Assembly (NCBI GenBank): GCA_963789355.1
Contig: CAWBKK010000009.1
Span: forward strand, 1-64,000
Reading direction: 5' to 3'
Length of the DNA: 64,000 nt
From: Gaiellasilicea sp963789355
GTDB taxonomy: Bacteria; Actinomycetota; Thermoleophilia; Gaiellales; Gaiellaceae
Positions 26,417 through 35,449 of this stretch are shown here, in pieces; position 1 is the stretch's first letter, and each line of letters starts with the position of its first letter. Position numbers and translations under genes: made by a program. Below the pieces are notes generated by a model. It searched no databases, was not told the DNA's origin, and saw nothing but the letters and a program-made list of their open reading frames with translations.

Positions 26417-27325
26417 TTACTTCTTCCTGTTGACGACGGCGTCGGCGAGCGAGACGAGCTCTTCCCGGTGCGCCTCGCCGTTCAGGCTCGTCCGGGCTCT
26501 CTCAGCGTAGTTGAGGGCGACCTCCCTGGAACGCTCGAGGGCGCCGGTGGCGGCCACCCGGACGAGTGCTCCCTCGATCGGGCCTCCGGCGAGCGCCGCG
26601 CGCACCACCTCGTCCTCCTGGGCGGCGAGCAGCAGCGGCAACGTCGGCGTCCCTTCCCGCAGGTCGGTACCGGCGACCTTGCCGGTCTCGATCGTCTCGC
26701 CCGAGCAGTCGAGGATGTCGTCGGCGATCTGGAAGGCGATCCCGAGATTGAGACCGAAGCGTGCGAGTGCCCCGCCCGACCCGAGTGAGCAGGCCGCCTC
26801 GAAGAGCTTCCCCGTCTTCAACGAACAGCGTTCGAGGTACGCCTCGACGGTCGTGGCCGGGTCGCGCAACTGGCGCCGTTGCATCGCCTCGCCGCGAGCG
26901 AGGCAGAGGCACGCGTCCGCGAGCACGGCGACGGCGTCGATGTCGCCCTCCGCCGCCAGCTCGGCGAACGCGCGGGCGAAGAGGTAGTCGCCCGTCGCCC
27001 GGGCGGAGCCGGCCCCGTGCGCGGCCCACGCCGCGGGCCTGCCGCGCCGGACGCGTGCGCCGTCGATCAGGTCGTCGTGGACGAGCGTCGCCATGTGCAC
27101 GAGCTCGACGGCGACACCGGCGGCTACCGGTGGAGCCGCGCCGGGCGGAGCGCAGAGAAAGGCAAGCAGGGGCCGCAACCGCTTGCCGCCGGCGGCGAGC
27201 GCGTCCGCGCCCACCTCGGCGACGCGGCCGCCGTACGAGCCGACCGCAGCCGCAAGGCGCTCCTCGACCTCGTCGAGGTACGAGTCCAGTCCGGGCAAAG
27301 CGCGAACGCCCTCGAGCGTCGTCAA
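26417..27325 (-). CDS. Long-chain polyprenyl diphosphate synthase (menaquinone side chain)
   Basis: 302 residues from a TTG at 27325 that overlaps the menG stop as TTGA; the longer upstream frame lies within menG. GGKRLRPLLAFLC, the first Asp-rich motif HDDLIDGARVRRG (84-88) and the second, IADDILDCSG, mark a trans-prenyltransferase. The small residues before the first motif and the absence of a bulky stop residue fit a long-chain (C35-C45) product, but length cannot be fixed by eye. Operon context makes it the menaquinone side-chain synthase. Confidence 0.9.
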   Translation of the reverse strand: MTTLEGVRALPGLDSYLDEVEERLAAAVGSYGGRVAEVGADALAAGGKRLRPLLAFLCAPPGAAPPVAAGVAVELVHMATLVHDDLIDGARVRRGRPAAWAAHGAGSARATGDYLFARAFAELAAEGDIDAVAVLADACLCLARGEAMQRRQLRDPATTVEAYLERCSLKTGKLFEAACSLGSGGALARFGLNLGIAFQIADDILDCSGETIETGKVAGTDLREGTPTLPLLLAAQEDEVVRAALAGGPIEGALVRVAATGALERSREVALNYAERARTSLNGEAHREELVSLADAVVNRKK

Positions 27326-28008
27326 GCCGCTGTCCCAGTGTGGAGCGCGACGATCCCGCCGCCGAGACGGCGATAGGCGACGTCGCCGAAGCCCTGCGCT
27401 CGCATCAGCGCGGCCAGCTCGTCCGGGCCGGGGAAGCGGCGGACGCTCGCGGGGAGATAGGTGTAGGCCTTGCCACCAGGAAGAACCTTGCCTGCGAGCG
27501 GGATCAGGAGGTCGAACCAGAGCTTGTAGAAGACCTTGAGCGGGCCGCGCGGCTTCGTGATCTCGAGGATCCCGACGCGGCCGCCGGGTCGCAGCACCCG
27601 CCGTAGCTCGGCGAGCCCGCGCTCGAGCTCGGCGACGTTGCGGACGCCGAAGCCGACCGTCGCGGCGTCGAACGAGCCGTCCTCGAAGGGCAGCTCGAGC
27701 AGGTCGCCACGGATCCACTCGATCGCCGTGTCCTTCCGGCGGGCGCGCTCCAGCATCCCCTCGGAGAAGTCGAGGCCGACGACCTCGCCCGCGCCCGCCT
27801 TCCGGGCCGCGACCGCGAGGTCTCCGGTGCCGCAGCAGCCGTCGAGGACGTGGTCGCCGGGAGAGACGACCGCGCGCACGGTCAGGCGCCGCCAGCGCTG
27901 GTCGAGCCCGGCCGTCATGACGCGGTTCATCAGGTCGTAGACCGGCGCGATCCGGTCGAACATCGTCCGGACGCCCTCGGCGGGCAGCGTCCCGGACTCG
28001 TGGCTCAC
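27322..28008 (-). CDS. menG: Demethylmenaquinone methyltransferase (UbiE/MenG)
   Basis: 228 residues from a GTG at 28008 overlapping the ubiX stop as GTGA. VRTMFDRIAPVYDLMNRVMT, the SAM loop LDGCCGTGDLAVAARKAG, TVGFGVRNVAELERGLAELR and ILEITKPRGPLKVFYKLWF are UbiE signatures (PF01209). It performs the last methylation of menaquinone. The gene sits between ubiX and the polyprenyl synthase, in keeping with a full quinone-assembly operon. Confidence 0.93.
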   Translation of the reverse strand: MSHESGTLPAEGVRTMFDRIAPVYDLMNRVMTAGLDQRWRRLTVRAVVSPGDHVLDGCCGTGDLAVAARKAGAGEVVGLDFSEGMLERARRKDTAIEWIRGDLLELPFEDGSFDAATVGFGVRNVAELERGLAELRRVLRPGGRVGILEITKPRGPLKVFYKLWFDLLIPLAGKVLPGGKAYTYLPASVRRFPGPDELAALMRAQGFGDVAYRRLGGGIVALHTGTAA

Positions 28009-28589
28009 TGCCCCCACCTGCCGGCGAGGGTGTTGTCGAGCCCGAGCTGGTCGAGGATCCGCGCGACGACGAAGTCGACGAGGTCGTCGATCGTCTTGGC
28101 GCCGTGGTAGAAGCCCGGTGCGGCGAAGAGGATCACGGCGCCCGCCTGCTGCAGGGTCGCGAGCCCGTTCAGGTGAATGAACGAGAGCGGCGTCTCGCGC
28201 GGGACGAGCACGAGCTTCCGCCCTTCCTTCAGCGCCACCGATGCGGCCCGGTGGATCAGGTTCGCCATCGCGCCGGTCGCGAGAGTGCCGACGGTCGACA
28301 TCGAGCAGGGGCAGACGACGTAGGCGTCCACCTTCGCCGAGCCGGAGGCATAGGGGCTCTTGTAGTCGCTGACGCCGTAGACCGTCACGTTCGCCGCGCC
28401 GCCGGTGAAGCGCTCCAGCACCTCGTCGCGCGGCAGGGTCGCGTCGCCGTAGAGCTCGGTCGCGATCACCTCGACGCCGGCCGCCGAGGCGGCGAGGCCG
28501 ACTTCGCAGCCCGCCTCCGTCAGCGCGCGCAGCAGCCTGGCGGCGTACGGCGCGCCCGACGCGCCGGTGACGCCGAGGAAGACGTTCAA
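28005..28589 (-). CDS. ubiX: Flavin prenyltransferase (UbiX)
   Basis: 194 residues. MNVFLGVTGASGAPYAARLL is the FMN-binding start. CPCSMSTVGTLATGAMANLI, KLVLVPRETPLSFIHLNGLA and ILFAAPGFYHGAKTIDDLVD are the conserved UbiX blocks. It makes prenylated FMN, the cofactor of UbiD decarboxylases. Its partner UbiD is encoded at the other end of the same operon (31147-32652), and in futalosine-pathway genomes this pair removes the naphthoate carboxyl group. Confidence 0.93.
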   Translation of the reverse strand: MNVFLGVTGASGAPYAARLLRALTEAGCEVGLAASAAGVEVIATELYGDATLPRDEVLERFTGGAANVTVYGVSDYKSPYASGSAKVDAYVVCPCSMSTVGTLATGAMANLIHRAASVALKEGRKLVLVPRETPLSFIHLNGLATLQQAGAVILFAAPGFYHGAKTIDDLVDFVVARILDQLGLDNTLAGRWGQ

Positions 28590-28592
28590 GAC

Positions 28593-29414
28593 TTAGCCCT
28601 TCGGGCCCTTGGAGGCGTCGAGGAAGGTGCCGAGCCGCGCGAGGTTGTCCTCGCCGAGGCCCGCGTAGGGCGGCATCACGTTGTTGCCGAACTGCGCCGG
28701 GTTGGAGACGTAGTTGGAGAAGTAGTCGGCACCTCGGTTGCTCGCACCGACGTCCGAGAGATCCGGAGCGCCGAGGTTGGCGGCACCGGTGCCGAGGTAC
28801 TGGTGGCACTGGCCGCAGCCGGCCTGGGCGAAGATCTCCGCACCGGCGACGGCCTCCTCATCGTCGGCGAATCCCTGCCGGTCCGCCCACGACGGCACCG
28901 CCTCGACGAGCTGCGAGCCGAGGGCTTCCTCGGCCGTCGCGCCCTTGTAGGTCAGCGTCCCCATCGCGAGGACGACGATGACCGCGGCGACGATCGCCAC
29001 CGGCCGCCGCGACAGCCGCCGCTCGCGGCGCAGGTCGATGAACGGCAGCGCGATCAGGATCGCGAGCAGGATGTTCGGGACGCCGACGGTGCCGAGCACG
29101 ACGGTGTCCGGCCACTTGAAGATCCGGAGGAGGTAGAAGAGGAAATAGAAGAACCAGTCCGGGCGCGGGATGAAGTCGGTCGTCCCGGGATCGGCCTCCT
29201 CGGTGTAGTGCGGGCCGAGCCAGCCGGGATCGTCGGAGCCCTCGGCGGTGAAGTACCAGACGCAGGCGAGGCCGATGATGACGCCGACGACGACGAGGCT
29301 CATCACCGTGTCGTGGAACATCGCGTGCGGGAAGAACGGCTTCCCCTCGCGCTCGACGTCCTCCTTGTAGCGCTTGTGCTGCGCCCGGCGCTCCTCGATC
29401 CTCCTACTGGCCAT
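28593..29414 (-). CDS. qcrC: Menaquinol:cytochrome c reductase, cytochrome b/c subunit
   Basis: 273 residues. The N-terminal half is the C-terminal (subunit IV) part of cytochrome b, with IPRPDWFFYFLFYLLRIFKW carrying the PEWY-like quinol-site motif as PDWF, and about three membrane segments. After a fourth helix (about 138-155) comes a cytochrome c domain with C200-G-Q-C203-H204 and a likely axial Met in NNVMPPYAGLGEDNL. This b/c fusion is the QcrC arrangement known from Bacillus and some Actinomycetota. It overlaps qcrB by 11 bases. Confidence 0.92.
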   Translation of the reverse strand: MASRRIEERRAQHKRYKEDVEREGKPFFPHAMFHDTVMSLVVVGVIIGLACVWYFTAEGSDDPGWLGPHYTEEADPGTTDFIPRPDWFFYFLFYLLRIFKWPDTVVLGTVGVPNILLAILIALPFIDLRRERRLSRRPVAIVAAVIVVLAMGTLTYKGATAEEALGSQLVEAVPSWADRQGFADDEEAVAGAEIFAQAGCGQCHQYLGTGAANLGAPDLSDVGASNRGADYFSNYVSNPAQFGNNVMPPYAGLGEDNLARLGTFLDASKGPKG

Positions 29415-30210
29415 TCGGGTCCCTTCGGCCGCCCGGCCGCATCAGCCCGCGGCGGCCGCCCACCGGCTCCTTCGGGCCGTTGCGCTCGCGACCGGCGGCT
29501 TCCGCAGACCAGGGCGGCGAGGTGACGCCGAGGCGGATCACGAGGTAGAGGTGCAGGATGATCAGCCCGATGATCGCCCCGGGGATCACGAGCATGTGCA
29601 GCGAGTAGAACTTGCTCAGCGTGTCCGAGCCGATCTCGGCTCCACCGGAGAGGAACTGGGCGAGGAACGGACCGACCACCGGCGCCGTCCCGTTCAGGTT
29701 GATCCCGACGACCGTCGCCCAGTACGCGGTCTGGTCCCACGGCAGCAGATAGCCGGTGAAGCCCTCGAGCATGCCCAGCGCGAGCAGGAGCACGCCGATG
29801 ATCCAGTTCAGCTCGCGCGGGTACTTGTAGGCGCCGAACAGGAACACGCGCGCCATGTGGAAGAACATCAGGATGATGAAGACGCTGGCGCCCCACTTGT
29901 GCATGCCGCGGACGAGCCAGCCGAGCGTGACGTCGTTCGTGATCGCCTGGACCGACCGGTAGGCCGAATCGGGATCGGGCTTGTAGTAGAACGCGAGCAC
30001 GACGCCCGTGATCGCCTGCACGAGAAACGCGGTCAGCGTCGCCGAGCCGAGGGTGTGGAACCAGCTCGTGTCCCGCGGGACCTTGCGAAAGAGGAAGTAC
30101 TTGGTCGCGCCGACGAGCCCGGAGCGCTCCTCGAGCCAGTCGAGCGGGTAGAGCACGAGCGCCTCGAGTTGGGCGCGACGGGGCGACTTCTTCCGCGTCG
30201 CAACGGCCAC
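29404..30210 (-). CDS. qcrB: Menaquinol:cytochrome c reductase, cytochrome b (N-terminal half)
   Basis: 268 residues, b6-type, with four membrane helices. Haem ligands are H104 and H118 in RGMHKWGASVFIILMFFHMA, and H205 and H220 in SLHMLVIPGAIIGLIILHLY, giving the spacing expected for cytochrome b6. GYLLPWDQTAYWATVVG forms part of the quinol site. The C-terminal tail is basic and glycine-rich. The stop of qcrA and its start adjoin at 30210. Confidence 0.94.
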   Translation of the reverse strand: MAVATRKKSPRRAQLEALVLYPLDWLEERSGLVGATKYFLFRKVPRDTSWFHTLGSATLTAFLVQAITGVVLAFYYKPDPDSAYRSVQAITNDVTLGWLVRGMHKWGASVFIILMFFHMARVFLFGAYKYPRELNWIIGVLLLALGMLEGFTGYLLPWDQTAYWATVVGINLNGTAPVVGPFLAQFLSGGAEIGSDTLSKFYSLHMLVIPGAIIGLIILHLYLVIRLGVTSPPWSAEAAGRERNGPKEPVGGRRGLMRPGGRRDPNGQ

Positions 30211-31112
30211 TACTTCGGCACCTCGATCGGGTAGAGCCAGGCCGACGGCCCGTCGACGTGGACGCCCGGCACCTGCCGGCCGTACTTCTTGATCCGGGCG
30301 CGGGCGCCGGCGCCGTCGACCTCGGCGACGCTGTAGAAGCGGCCGAGGAAGAGAGAGCCGTTGCGGATCGAGAACTCGGCGCGGTCCAGCGCGCGCACGG
30401 GCGGGCCGGCGGTCCGGTTCCCCTCCGTGTCGTACTGGCCGCCGTGGCAGGGGCAGCCGAAGCCCGTGGCGAGCACCGGGGTCAGCTCGACGCCCTGCTT
30501 CCCGACCGTCTTCTTCGCCTCCTCGTCGATCAGGCCGTTCGGCTGCACCGGGCAGCCCAGGTGGGCGCAGCGCGAGTAGAGCGTCGTGAAGGACGGGACG
30601 CCGTTGTCGACGCCGTTGTTGCGGATGAACATCGTCCGCCGCGTCACCTCCCCGACCTCGGGATCCTCCATGTAGGTGGCGATCACGAACTCGCCCTCGG
30701 GGAACGCGTCGATCGGCCCGAGCTCGACGTCCTGCTCGGACTGGTTCGTGAAGGAGGGCAGGACGGCGAAGCCGAGCACCGGCACGGTGATCAGGCCGCC
30801 GATCACCCCGCCGAGGCCGAGGGTGGCGGCAGAGAGGAAGACACTGCGCGGATAGGCCTCCGGCTCGTCGGCGGCCGGCTCGATCGCGACGTACGTCTCC
30901 CGGCGCTCGGGCTCGACCGCGGCCGGCGGCGTCCGCACGGGTCGCGTCACGTCGCGGATCCAGAGAAACCCGAAGACGACCGCGATCACGGCGCCGACGA
31001 TGGCGACGATCGTGCTGACGACGATCCCGGTCAGGACGCAGGCGATCCCGATCGCGAAGCCCAACGGCCAGAGGCTCGGCGGCGGCAGGTGCGGCTTGTC
31101 GGTGTCGCTCAA
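30210..31112 (-). CDS. qcrA: Menaquinol:cytochrome c reductase, Rieske iron-sulfur subunit
   Basis: 300 residues. Two N-terminal membrane helices (about 14-52) precede a third (about 92-120), the three-helix actinobacterial QcrA layout. The Rieske ligands are C182 and H184 in SRCAHLGCPV, and C220 and H223 in FGCPCHGGQYD, with C187 and C222 placed for the disulfide. It passes electrons from menaquinol to the cytochrome c domain of QcrC. It is located between ubiD and qcrB. Confidence 0.94.
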   Translation of the reverse strand: MSDTDKPHLPPPSLWPLGFAIGIACVLTGIVVSTIVAIVGAVIAVVFGFLWIRDVTRPVRTPPAAVEPERRETYVAIEPAADEPEAYPRSVFLSAATLGLGGVIGGLITVPVLGFAVLPSFTNQSEQDVELGPIDAFPEGEFVIATYMEDPEVGEVTRRTMFIRNNGVDNGVPSFTTLYSRCAHLGCPVQPNGLIDEEAKKTVGKQGVELTPVLATGFGCPCHGGQYDTEGNRTAGPPVRALDRAEFSIRNGSLFLGRFYSVAEVDGAGARARIKKYGRQVPGVHVDGPSAWLYPIEVPK

Positions 31113-31146
31113 GTCTCTGGATTCAACCCCTGCGCTGTGCGCTCTG

Positions 31147-32652
31147 TCAACGACGTATCAGCTGCCGCAACCGGCGGCGAGAGCCATTCTCTACCGAATC
31201 GGAGTCGCCATGCGCCGGTATCCCGTACTCGGCCCAGCGCCGGTCGACGAGCTCGCGGATGTCCTCGCTCATCGCGATCTCCTCGGGCCACTCGCGCGCA
31301 CCCTCCTCGGGCAGCTTGGCGGTCGCGTCGATCCCGAGCTTGCCGCCCACGAACTGCCGCACCGGCGCGTGGTCGAGGTGATCGAGCGGGCCCTCGGCGA
31401 TGACGATGTCGCGCTTGGGGTCGACGTTCGCTCCCGCGTAGAAGAAGACCTCCTCGTAGTCGTGCACGTTCACGTGCGCGTCGACGACGACGACCGACTT
31501 CGAGAGGCTGAGCATCCCGAGCCCCCAGATCGCGTGCATGACCTTGTGCGCGTGGCCCGGGAACGCCTTGCGGATCGAGACGATCACGCAGTTGTGGAAG
31601 GCGCCCGCGACCGGCAGGTCGTAGTCGACGATCTCCGGCACGGTCATCCTGATCGCGGGCAGGAAGATCCGCTCGGTCGCCTTGCCGAGCCAGGCGTCCT
31701 CCTGCACGGGCTTGCCGACGACGATCGAGGGATAGATCGCGTCGCGCCGCATCGTGATCGCGGAGAGGCGGAAGATCGGGAACGGCTCCGGCGGGGTGTA
31801 GTAGCCGGTGTGGTCTCCGAACGGCCCTTCGAGCCCGAGCTCGCCCTTCTCGATCGTCCCCTCGAGGATGATCTCGGCGTTGGCGGGAACGTCGAGGTCG
31901 ACCGTCTTCGCGGGCACGAGCTCGACGGGCTCGCCCTTGAGGAAGCCGGCGAGCATGAACTCGTCGATGTGCTTCGGGAGCGGCGCGCTCGCAGAGTAGG
32001 CGGTGACCGGGTCGAGGCCGAGCGCGACGGCGACCGGGATCCTGCCGTCGGTGGCGAGGTAGTCGGCGCGGCCGTCCTTGTGGATCTGCCAGTGCATGTA
32101 GGTCGAGCGGGCGTCGATCTTCTGCATCCGGTACATGCCGACGTTCCGGACGCCCGTGTGCGGATCCTTCGTGATCACCGCCGGGAGCGTGATGAACGGC
32201 GCCGGGTCGCCGGGCCAGCAGCGCTGAATCGGGAGCACGCCGAGGTCGACGTCGGCGCCGGTCAGGACGACCTCCTGACTGGCGCCACGCGAGACCTTCT
32301 TCGGGAGCGAGTCGGCGATCGACTTCAGCTTCTTCAGGCCGCGCACCTTGTCCACGAGCCCCTGCGGCGGCTGCATCTCGAGCACGTCCTCGAGCTTCCC
32401 GGCGACGTCGTCGAGCCGGTCGACACCGAAGGCCATGCACATCCGGCGCTCGGTTCCGAACTGGTTGATCAGAAGCGGATGCCTGGCGCCGCGCGGATTC
32501 TCGAACAGGAGCGCGGGGCCGCCGCTCTTCACGGTCCGGTCGACGATCTCCGTGATCTCGAGGTCCGGGTCGACCTCGGCGCCGATGCGAACGAGCTCTC
32601 CCTCGTCCTCGAGCAGGCGAATCCACTCGCGCAGGTCGGCCGGGGGCGCCAT
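31147..32652 (-). CDS. ubiD: UbiD-family prenylated-FMN decarboxylase
   Basis: 501 residues starting MAPPADLREWIRLLEDEGEL. UbiD landmarks are NPRGARHPLLINQFGTERRM, VGMYRMQKIDARSTYMHWQ, ILEGTIEKGELGLEGPFGDH (catalytic Glu region) and AIWGLGMLSLSKSVVVVD. With UbiX in the same operon and mqn genes downstream, the best reading is decarboxylation of 1,4-dihydroxy-6-naphthoate or its prenylated form in menaquinone synthesis (MqnL-like). It is the first gene of the ten-gene operon. A UbiA-type prenyltransferase is not in the window. Confidence 0.9.
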   Translation of the reverse strand: MAPPADLREWIRLLEDEGELVRIGAEVDPDLEITEIVDRTVKSGGPALLFENPRGARHPLLINQFGTERRMCMAFGVDRLDDVAGKLEDVLEMQPPQGLVDKVRGLKKLKSIADSLPKKVSRGASQEVVLTGADVDLGVLPIQRCWPGDPAPFITLPAVITKDPHTGVRNVGMYRMQKIDARSTYMHWQIHKDGRADYLATDGRIPVAVALGLDPVTAYSASAPLPKHIDEFMLAGFLKGEPVELVPAKTVDLDVPANAEIILEGTIEKGELGLEGPFGDHTGYYTPPEPFPIFRLSAITMRRDAIYPSIVVGKPVQEDAWLGKATERIFLPAIRMTVPEIVDYDLPVAGAFHNCVIVSIRKAFPGHAHKVMHAIWGLGMLSLSKSVVVVDAHVNVHDYEEVFFYAGANVDPKRDIVIAEGPLDHLDHAPVRQFVGGKLGIDATAKLPEEGAREWPEEIAMSEDIRELVDRRWAEYGIPAHGDSDSVENGSRRRLRQLIRR

Positions 32653-32659
32653 CGCGATC

Positions 32660-32870
32660 AGTCTACGTCGCGCTGCGCGAGCCGAATCGCCTCGTCGAGC
32701 GGCAAGGCGCGACCTCCTCCACGAGAGCCGTGAACCTGGTCTCGCCGAGCGCCCGCCGGACGCGTGGGCCGGCCACCGAGTAGATGTCGTCCTCTCCTTC
32801 GTCCTGTGGGATCACGCCTGCCTCTTCGATCCCGGCATCCGACGCGCCGAGAACCCGCAGAGGTATGTGA
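32660..32870 (-). pseudogene. C-terminal remnant of a TPR-type regulator
   Basis: The reverse strand reads RVLGASDAGIEEAGVIPQDE, then YSVAGPRVRRALGETRFTAL and, after a one-frame change near 32695, LPLDEAIRLAQRDVD. This is the usual ending of LuxR/cyclase-ATPase-TPR regulators (final repeat plus an A-L-x-L-D-E-A box). Nothing upstream joins it to a full gene. It is therefore a decayed tail left between ubiD and the intact paralogue at 32959. The remainder of 32653-32958 shows no other gene. Confidence 0.5.
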
Positions 32871-32958
32871 AGTCGACCAGATGGCGGAGATGCATCGCGA
32901 GGAGCCGCGGATTGTCCAGCGGTCGACTCATCGACACGTGACGGTTCCGCTCGGAAGC

Positions 32959-35415
32959 TCACGCAACTTGCCCCTCGAGCGCCGCTGCCACCGCTTCCTG
33001 GAGCAGGAGCTGTCGCCCTGCCGCACGTTCCCGCTCGAACGCCTCGCCCGACGTGGCCGCCGCCCAGGCGGTTCGCAGCTCGCGGTGCAGCCAGATCGTG
33101 AACATCCGAACCGGGCCCCGCTCGAGCTCGCCCTCGACAGCGCCCAGGAGCGTGCCCGCCAGCTTAAGGTCGCCGCGATCCGCGGCCAGCTCGGCAGCGA
33201 GCGCGAGCGCGACGACCGTCCCGCGTCGATCACGGATCTCACTGGCAGTGGCCAGCGTCTGTCGCGCCCATGGCGTTGCCTCCTTCGCGCGACCCAGCTC
33301 GATCAGGATCAAGGCGATGTCCGAGCACACCCCGGAGAGCCACCACCGGAAGCCGATCTGCCGTGCGAGCTCGGCGCCCCGCTCCAGAAGCTCGAGGGCG
33401 CGGTCGAAATCACCCTCGGCCCAGGCGACATAGCCGAGCATCGTCGTCGCCTGCGCCTCACCCTTGGTGAAGCCGGTGCGCCGGAAGACCTCGAGGCTGT
33501 ACTCGGCCAGCTCACGGGCGCGATCCCACTCCCCGCGCATTCGTGCGCTCGTCGCGAGGCGGTGCCGGAGGATCGCGATGCCCCGTTCGTCTCCGAGCTG
33601 CTCGAACTCGGCGAGGCTCTGCAAAAACACACCTTCAGCTCGCTCGAACGTGCCGACGACGTTCAGCATGCCTCCCTGAACCCGGAGTGCGCGTGCTCTG
33701 AGCAGGCGTGGCAGCTCGCGACCGCTGTCGAACGCCGCAGTCACCCAGCGGTCGGCCTCGAACGGGTCGGTCGTGGCCCAGAAGTTCTCGAGCGCGACGA
33801 CCAGCTCGAGCATCGAGGCGACCGCGCCCGTTGCGAGAAATTGAGCGAGGGCCGCGCGCATGTTCGCCTGGTCGGCAATGACGATCTCGTTGCGCTGCGG
33901 TCCTTCGGCATCGGCCGCGAGGTTCGCGGAGAGCGCGAGGCCGAGGTAGTACTCGGCATGACGCTGTCTCGCGTCGTCCTCGAGGCGCGTGGCCGCGAAT
34001 TCGCGGATGGTCTCGAGCATGAAGAACCGTCCCGCCTCGCCCCTGCGGACGAGGCTCTTGTCGACGAGCGAGTGCAGCGTCTCGAGCTCTGCCTCCACTA
34101 CCTCCTCGGCTGCCTCGATCGTCCAGCCGCCTGCGAAGACGGCTAGCCGCCCGAAGAGCTCTTGCTCCTCGGGCGTGAGCAGGTCATAGCTCCACGCAAT
34201 CGTCGCGGTCAGCGTTCGCTGCCGTTCCGGCACGTCGCGGGCGCGGCTCGCGAGCAGGTCGAGCCGCTGCTCGAGCCGGGCGAGGAGCGCTGCCGGCTCG
34301 AGCAGTCGAACCCGGGCGGCAGCGAGCTCCAGGGCGAGCGGAAGCGCGTCGAGGCGCTTGCAGATCTCGCGAACGTGCTCGTCGGGCTCGAACCCGCGCT
34401 GAACGAGGCGGGCGCGGGAGACGAAGAGCTCGACAGCGTCGTCCTCTTGGAGCGGCTCGACCTGGTACTCCTGCTCCCCCGCCAGCCGCAGCGGCTCCCG
34501 GCTCGTGACGAGCAGCGTGATTCCGGGCGCCTCGCTCAGCAGCTCGGCGAGAGCGGGCGCCGCCTCGACCACCTGCTCGAAGTTGTCGAGCAGCAGGAGC
34601 GCGCGCTGGCCGCGGAGGTGCGCGACGAGCTCGTCGGCTCCGATCGTCGCCGCGATCGCCGGCAGCACCCGCCCCGGGTCGCGCACGGGCGAGAGCGGAA
34701 CCCACCACACACCGTGCGGGAACTCGTCCAGCAGCTCGGCCGCCGCCTGCAGCGCGACGCGCGTCTTGCCGCTCCCACCCGGACCGGTGAGCGTCACCAG
34801 GCGCGACGTGCGCGCGAGCTCGGTCAGCTCCTCGAGCTCGCGCCGCCGCCCCACGAGCGGCGTCGGCTGCACCGGCAGGTTCGACTGATGGAGCGTCTTC
34901 AACGGGGGAAATTGCGCGACCCCGAGCTGGTAGAGGCGCTGCGGCGCGGTCAGGTCCTTCAGCCGGTGCTCGCCCAGGTCGCGCAGCTCGAAGGAGTCGT
35001 CCAGCAGCCGCCTGGTCGTCTCGGAGACGAGCACTTGCCCGCCATGGCCGGCGCTCATGACGCGCGCCGCCGAGTGGACGTCGACGCCCACATAGCCTTC
35101 GTCGGTGACGAGCGGCTCGCCGGTGTGCACGCCCATCCGCACCCGCACCGGCCCGTCCGCGAGCGCCCGCTGCGCGTCCTCGGCCGCCGCGACCGCGTCC
35201 GTCGCCCGCGGGAAAGCGACAAAGAACGCGTCGCCCTGGGTGTCCACCTCCACACCGTCGTGCCGGCCGAACGCATCCCGGAGCGCGCGCCTGTGCTCGG
35301 CCAGCACCTCTGCGTAGTCGGTGCCCAGCTCGTGCAGGAGTCTCGTCGAGCCCTCGATGTCGGTGAAGAGCAGGGTCACGGTGCCGGATGGAAGAGCTGG
35401 CATGGGACCAAGCAT
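32959..35415 (-). CDS. Class III cyclase-NB-ARC-TPR regulator
   Basis: 818 residues (814 if ATG 35403 is used). The cyclase homology domain (about 10-165) has TLLFTDIEGST (Asp 19), VDTQGDAFFVAF (Asp 62) and VDVHSAARVMSAGHGGQ, where His replaces the transition-state Asn. The NB-ARC ATPase follows with Walker A GPGGSGKT (211-218), Walker B RALLLLDNFEQVVEAAP and VTSREPLRLAGEQEY. The rest (about 480-800) is helical TPR repeats. No DNA-binding domain is present at the C-terminus. It is the only undamaged member of this architecture in the window and resembles the Rv0891c/Rv1359-type cyclase plus ATPase units of mycobacteria. It starts 34 bases after the upstream BTAD paralogue ends. Confidence 0.85.
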   Translation of the reverse strand: MLGPMPALPSGTVTLLFTDIEGSTRLLHELGTDYAEVLAEHRRALRDAFGRHDGVEVDTQGDAFFVAFPRATDAVAAAEDAQRALADGPVRVRMGVHTGEPLVTDEGYVGVDVHSAARVMSAGHGGQVLVSETTRRLLDDSFELRDLGEHRLKDLTAPQRLYQLGVAQFPPLKTLHQSNLPVQPTPLVGRRRELEELTELARTSRLVTLTGPGGSGKTRVALQAAAELLDEFPHGVWWVPLSPVRDPGRVLPAIAATIGADELVAHLRGQRALLLLDNFEQVVEAAPALAELLSEAPGITLLVTSREPLRLAGEQEYQVEPLQEDDAVELFVSRARLVQRGFEPDEHVREICKRLDALPLALELAAARVRLLEPAALLARLEQRLDLLASRARDVPERQRTLTATIAWSYDLLTPEEQELFGRLAVFAGGWTIEAAEEVVEAELETLHSLVDKSLVRRGEAGRFFMLETIREFAATRLEDDARQRHAEYYLGLALSANLAADAEGPQRNEIVIADQANMRAALAQFLATGAVASMLELVVALENFWATTDPFEADRWVTAAFDSGRELPRLLRARALRVQGGMLNVVGTFERAEGVFLQSLAEFEQLGDERGIAILRHRLATSARMRGEWDRARELAEYSLEVFRRTGFTKGEAQATTMLGYVAWAEGDFDRALELLERGAELARQIGFRWWLSGVCSDIALILIELGRAKEATPWARQTLATASEIRDRRGTVVALALAAELAADRGDLKLAGTLLGAVEGELERGPVRMFTIWLHRELRTAWAAATSGEAFERERAAGRQLLLQEAVAAALEGQVA

Positions 35416-35449
35416 CCCGGTCTGCGCGACTCGCGTCCAGACGGCGACG

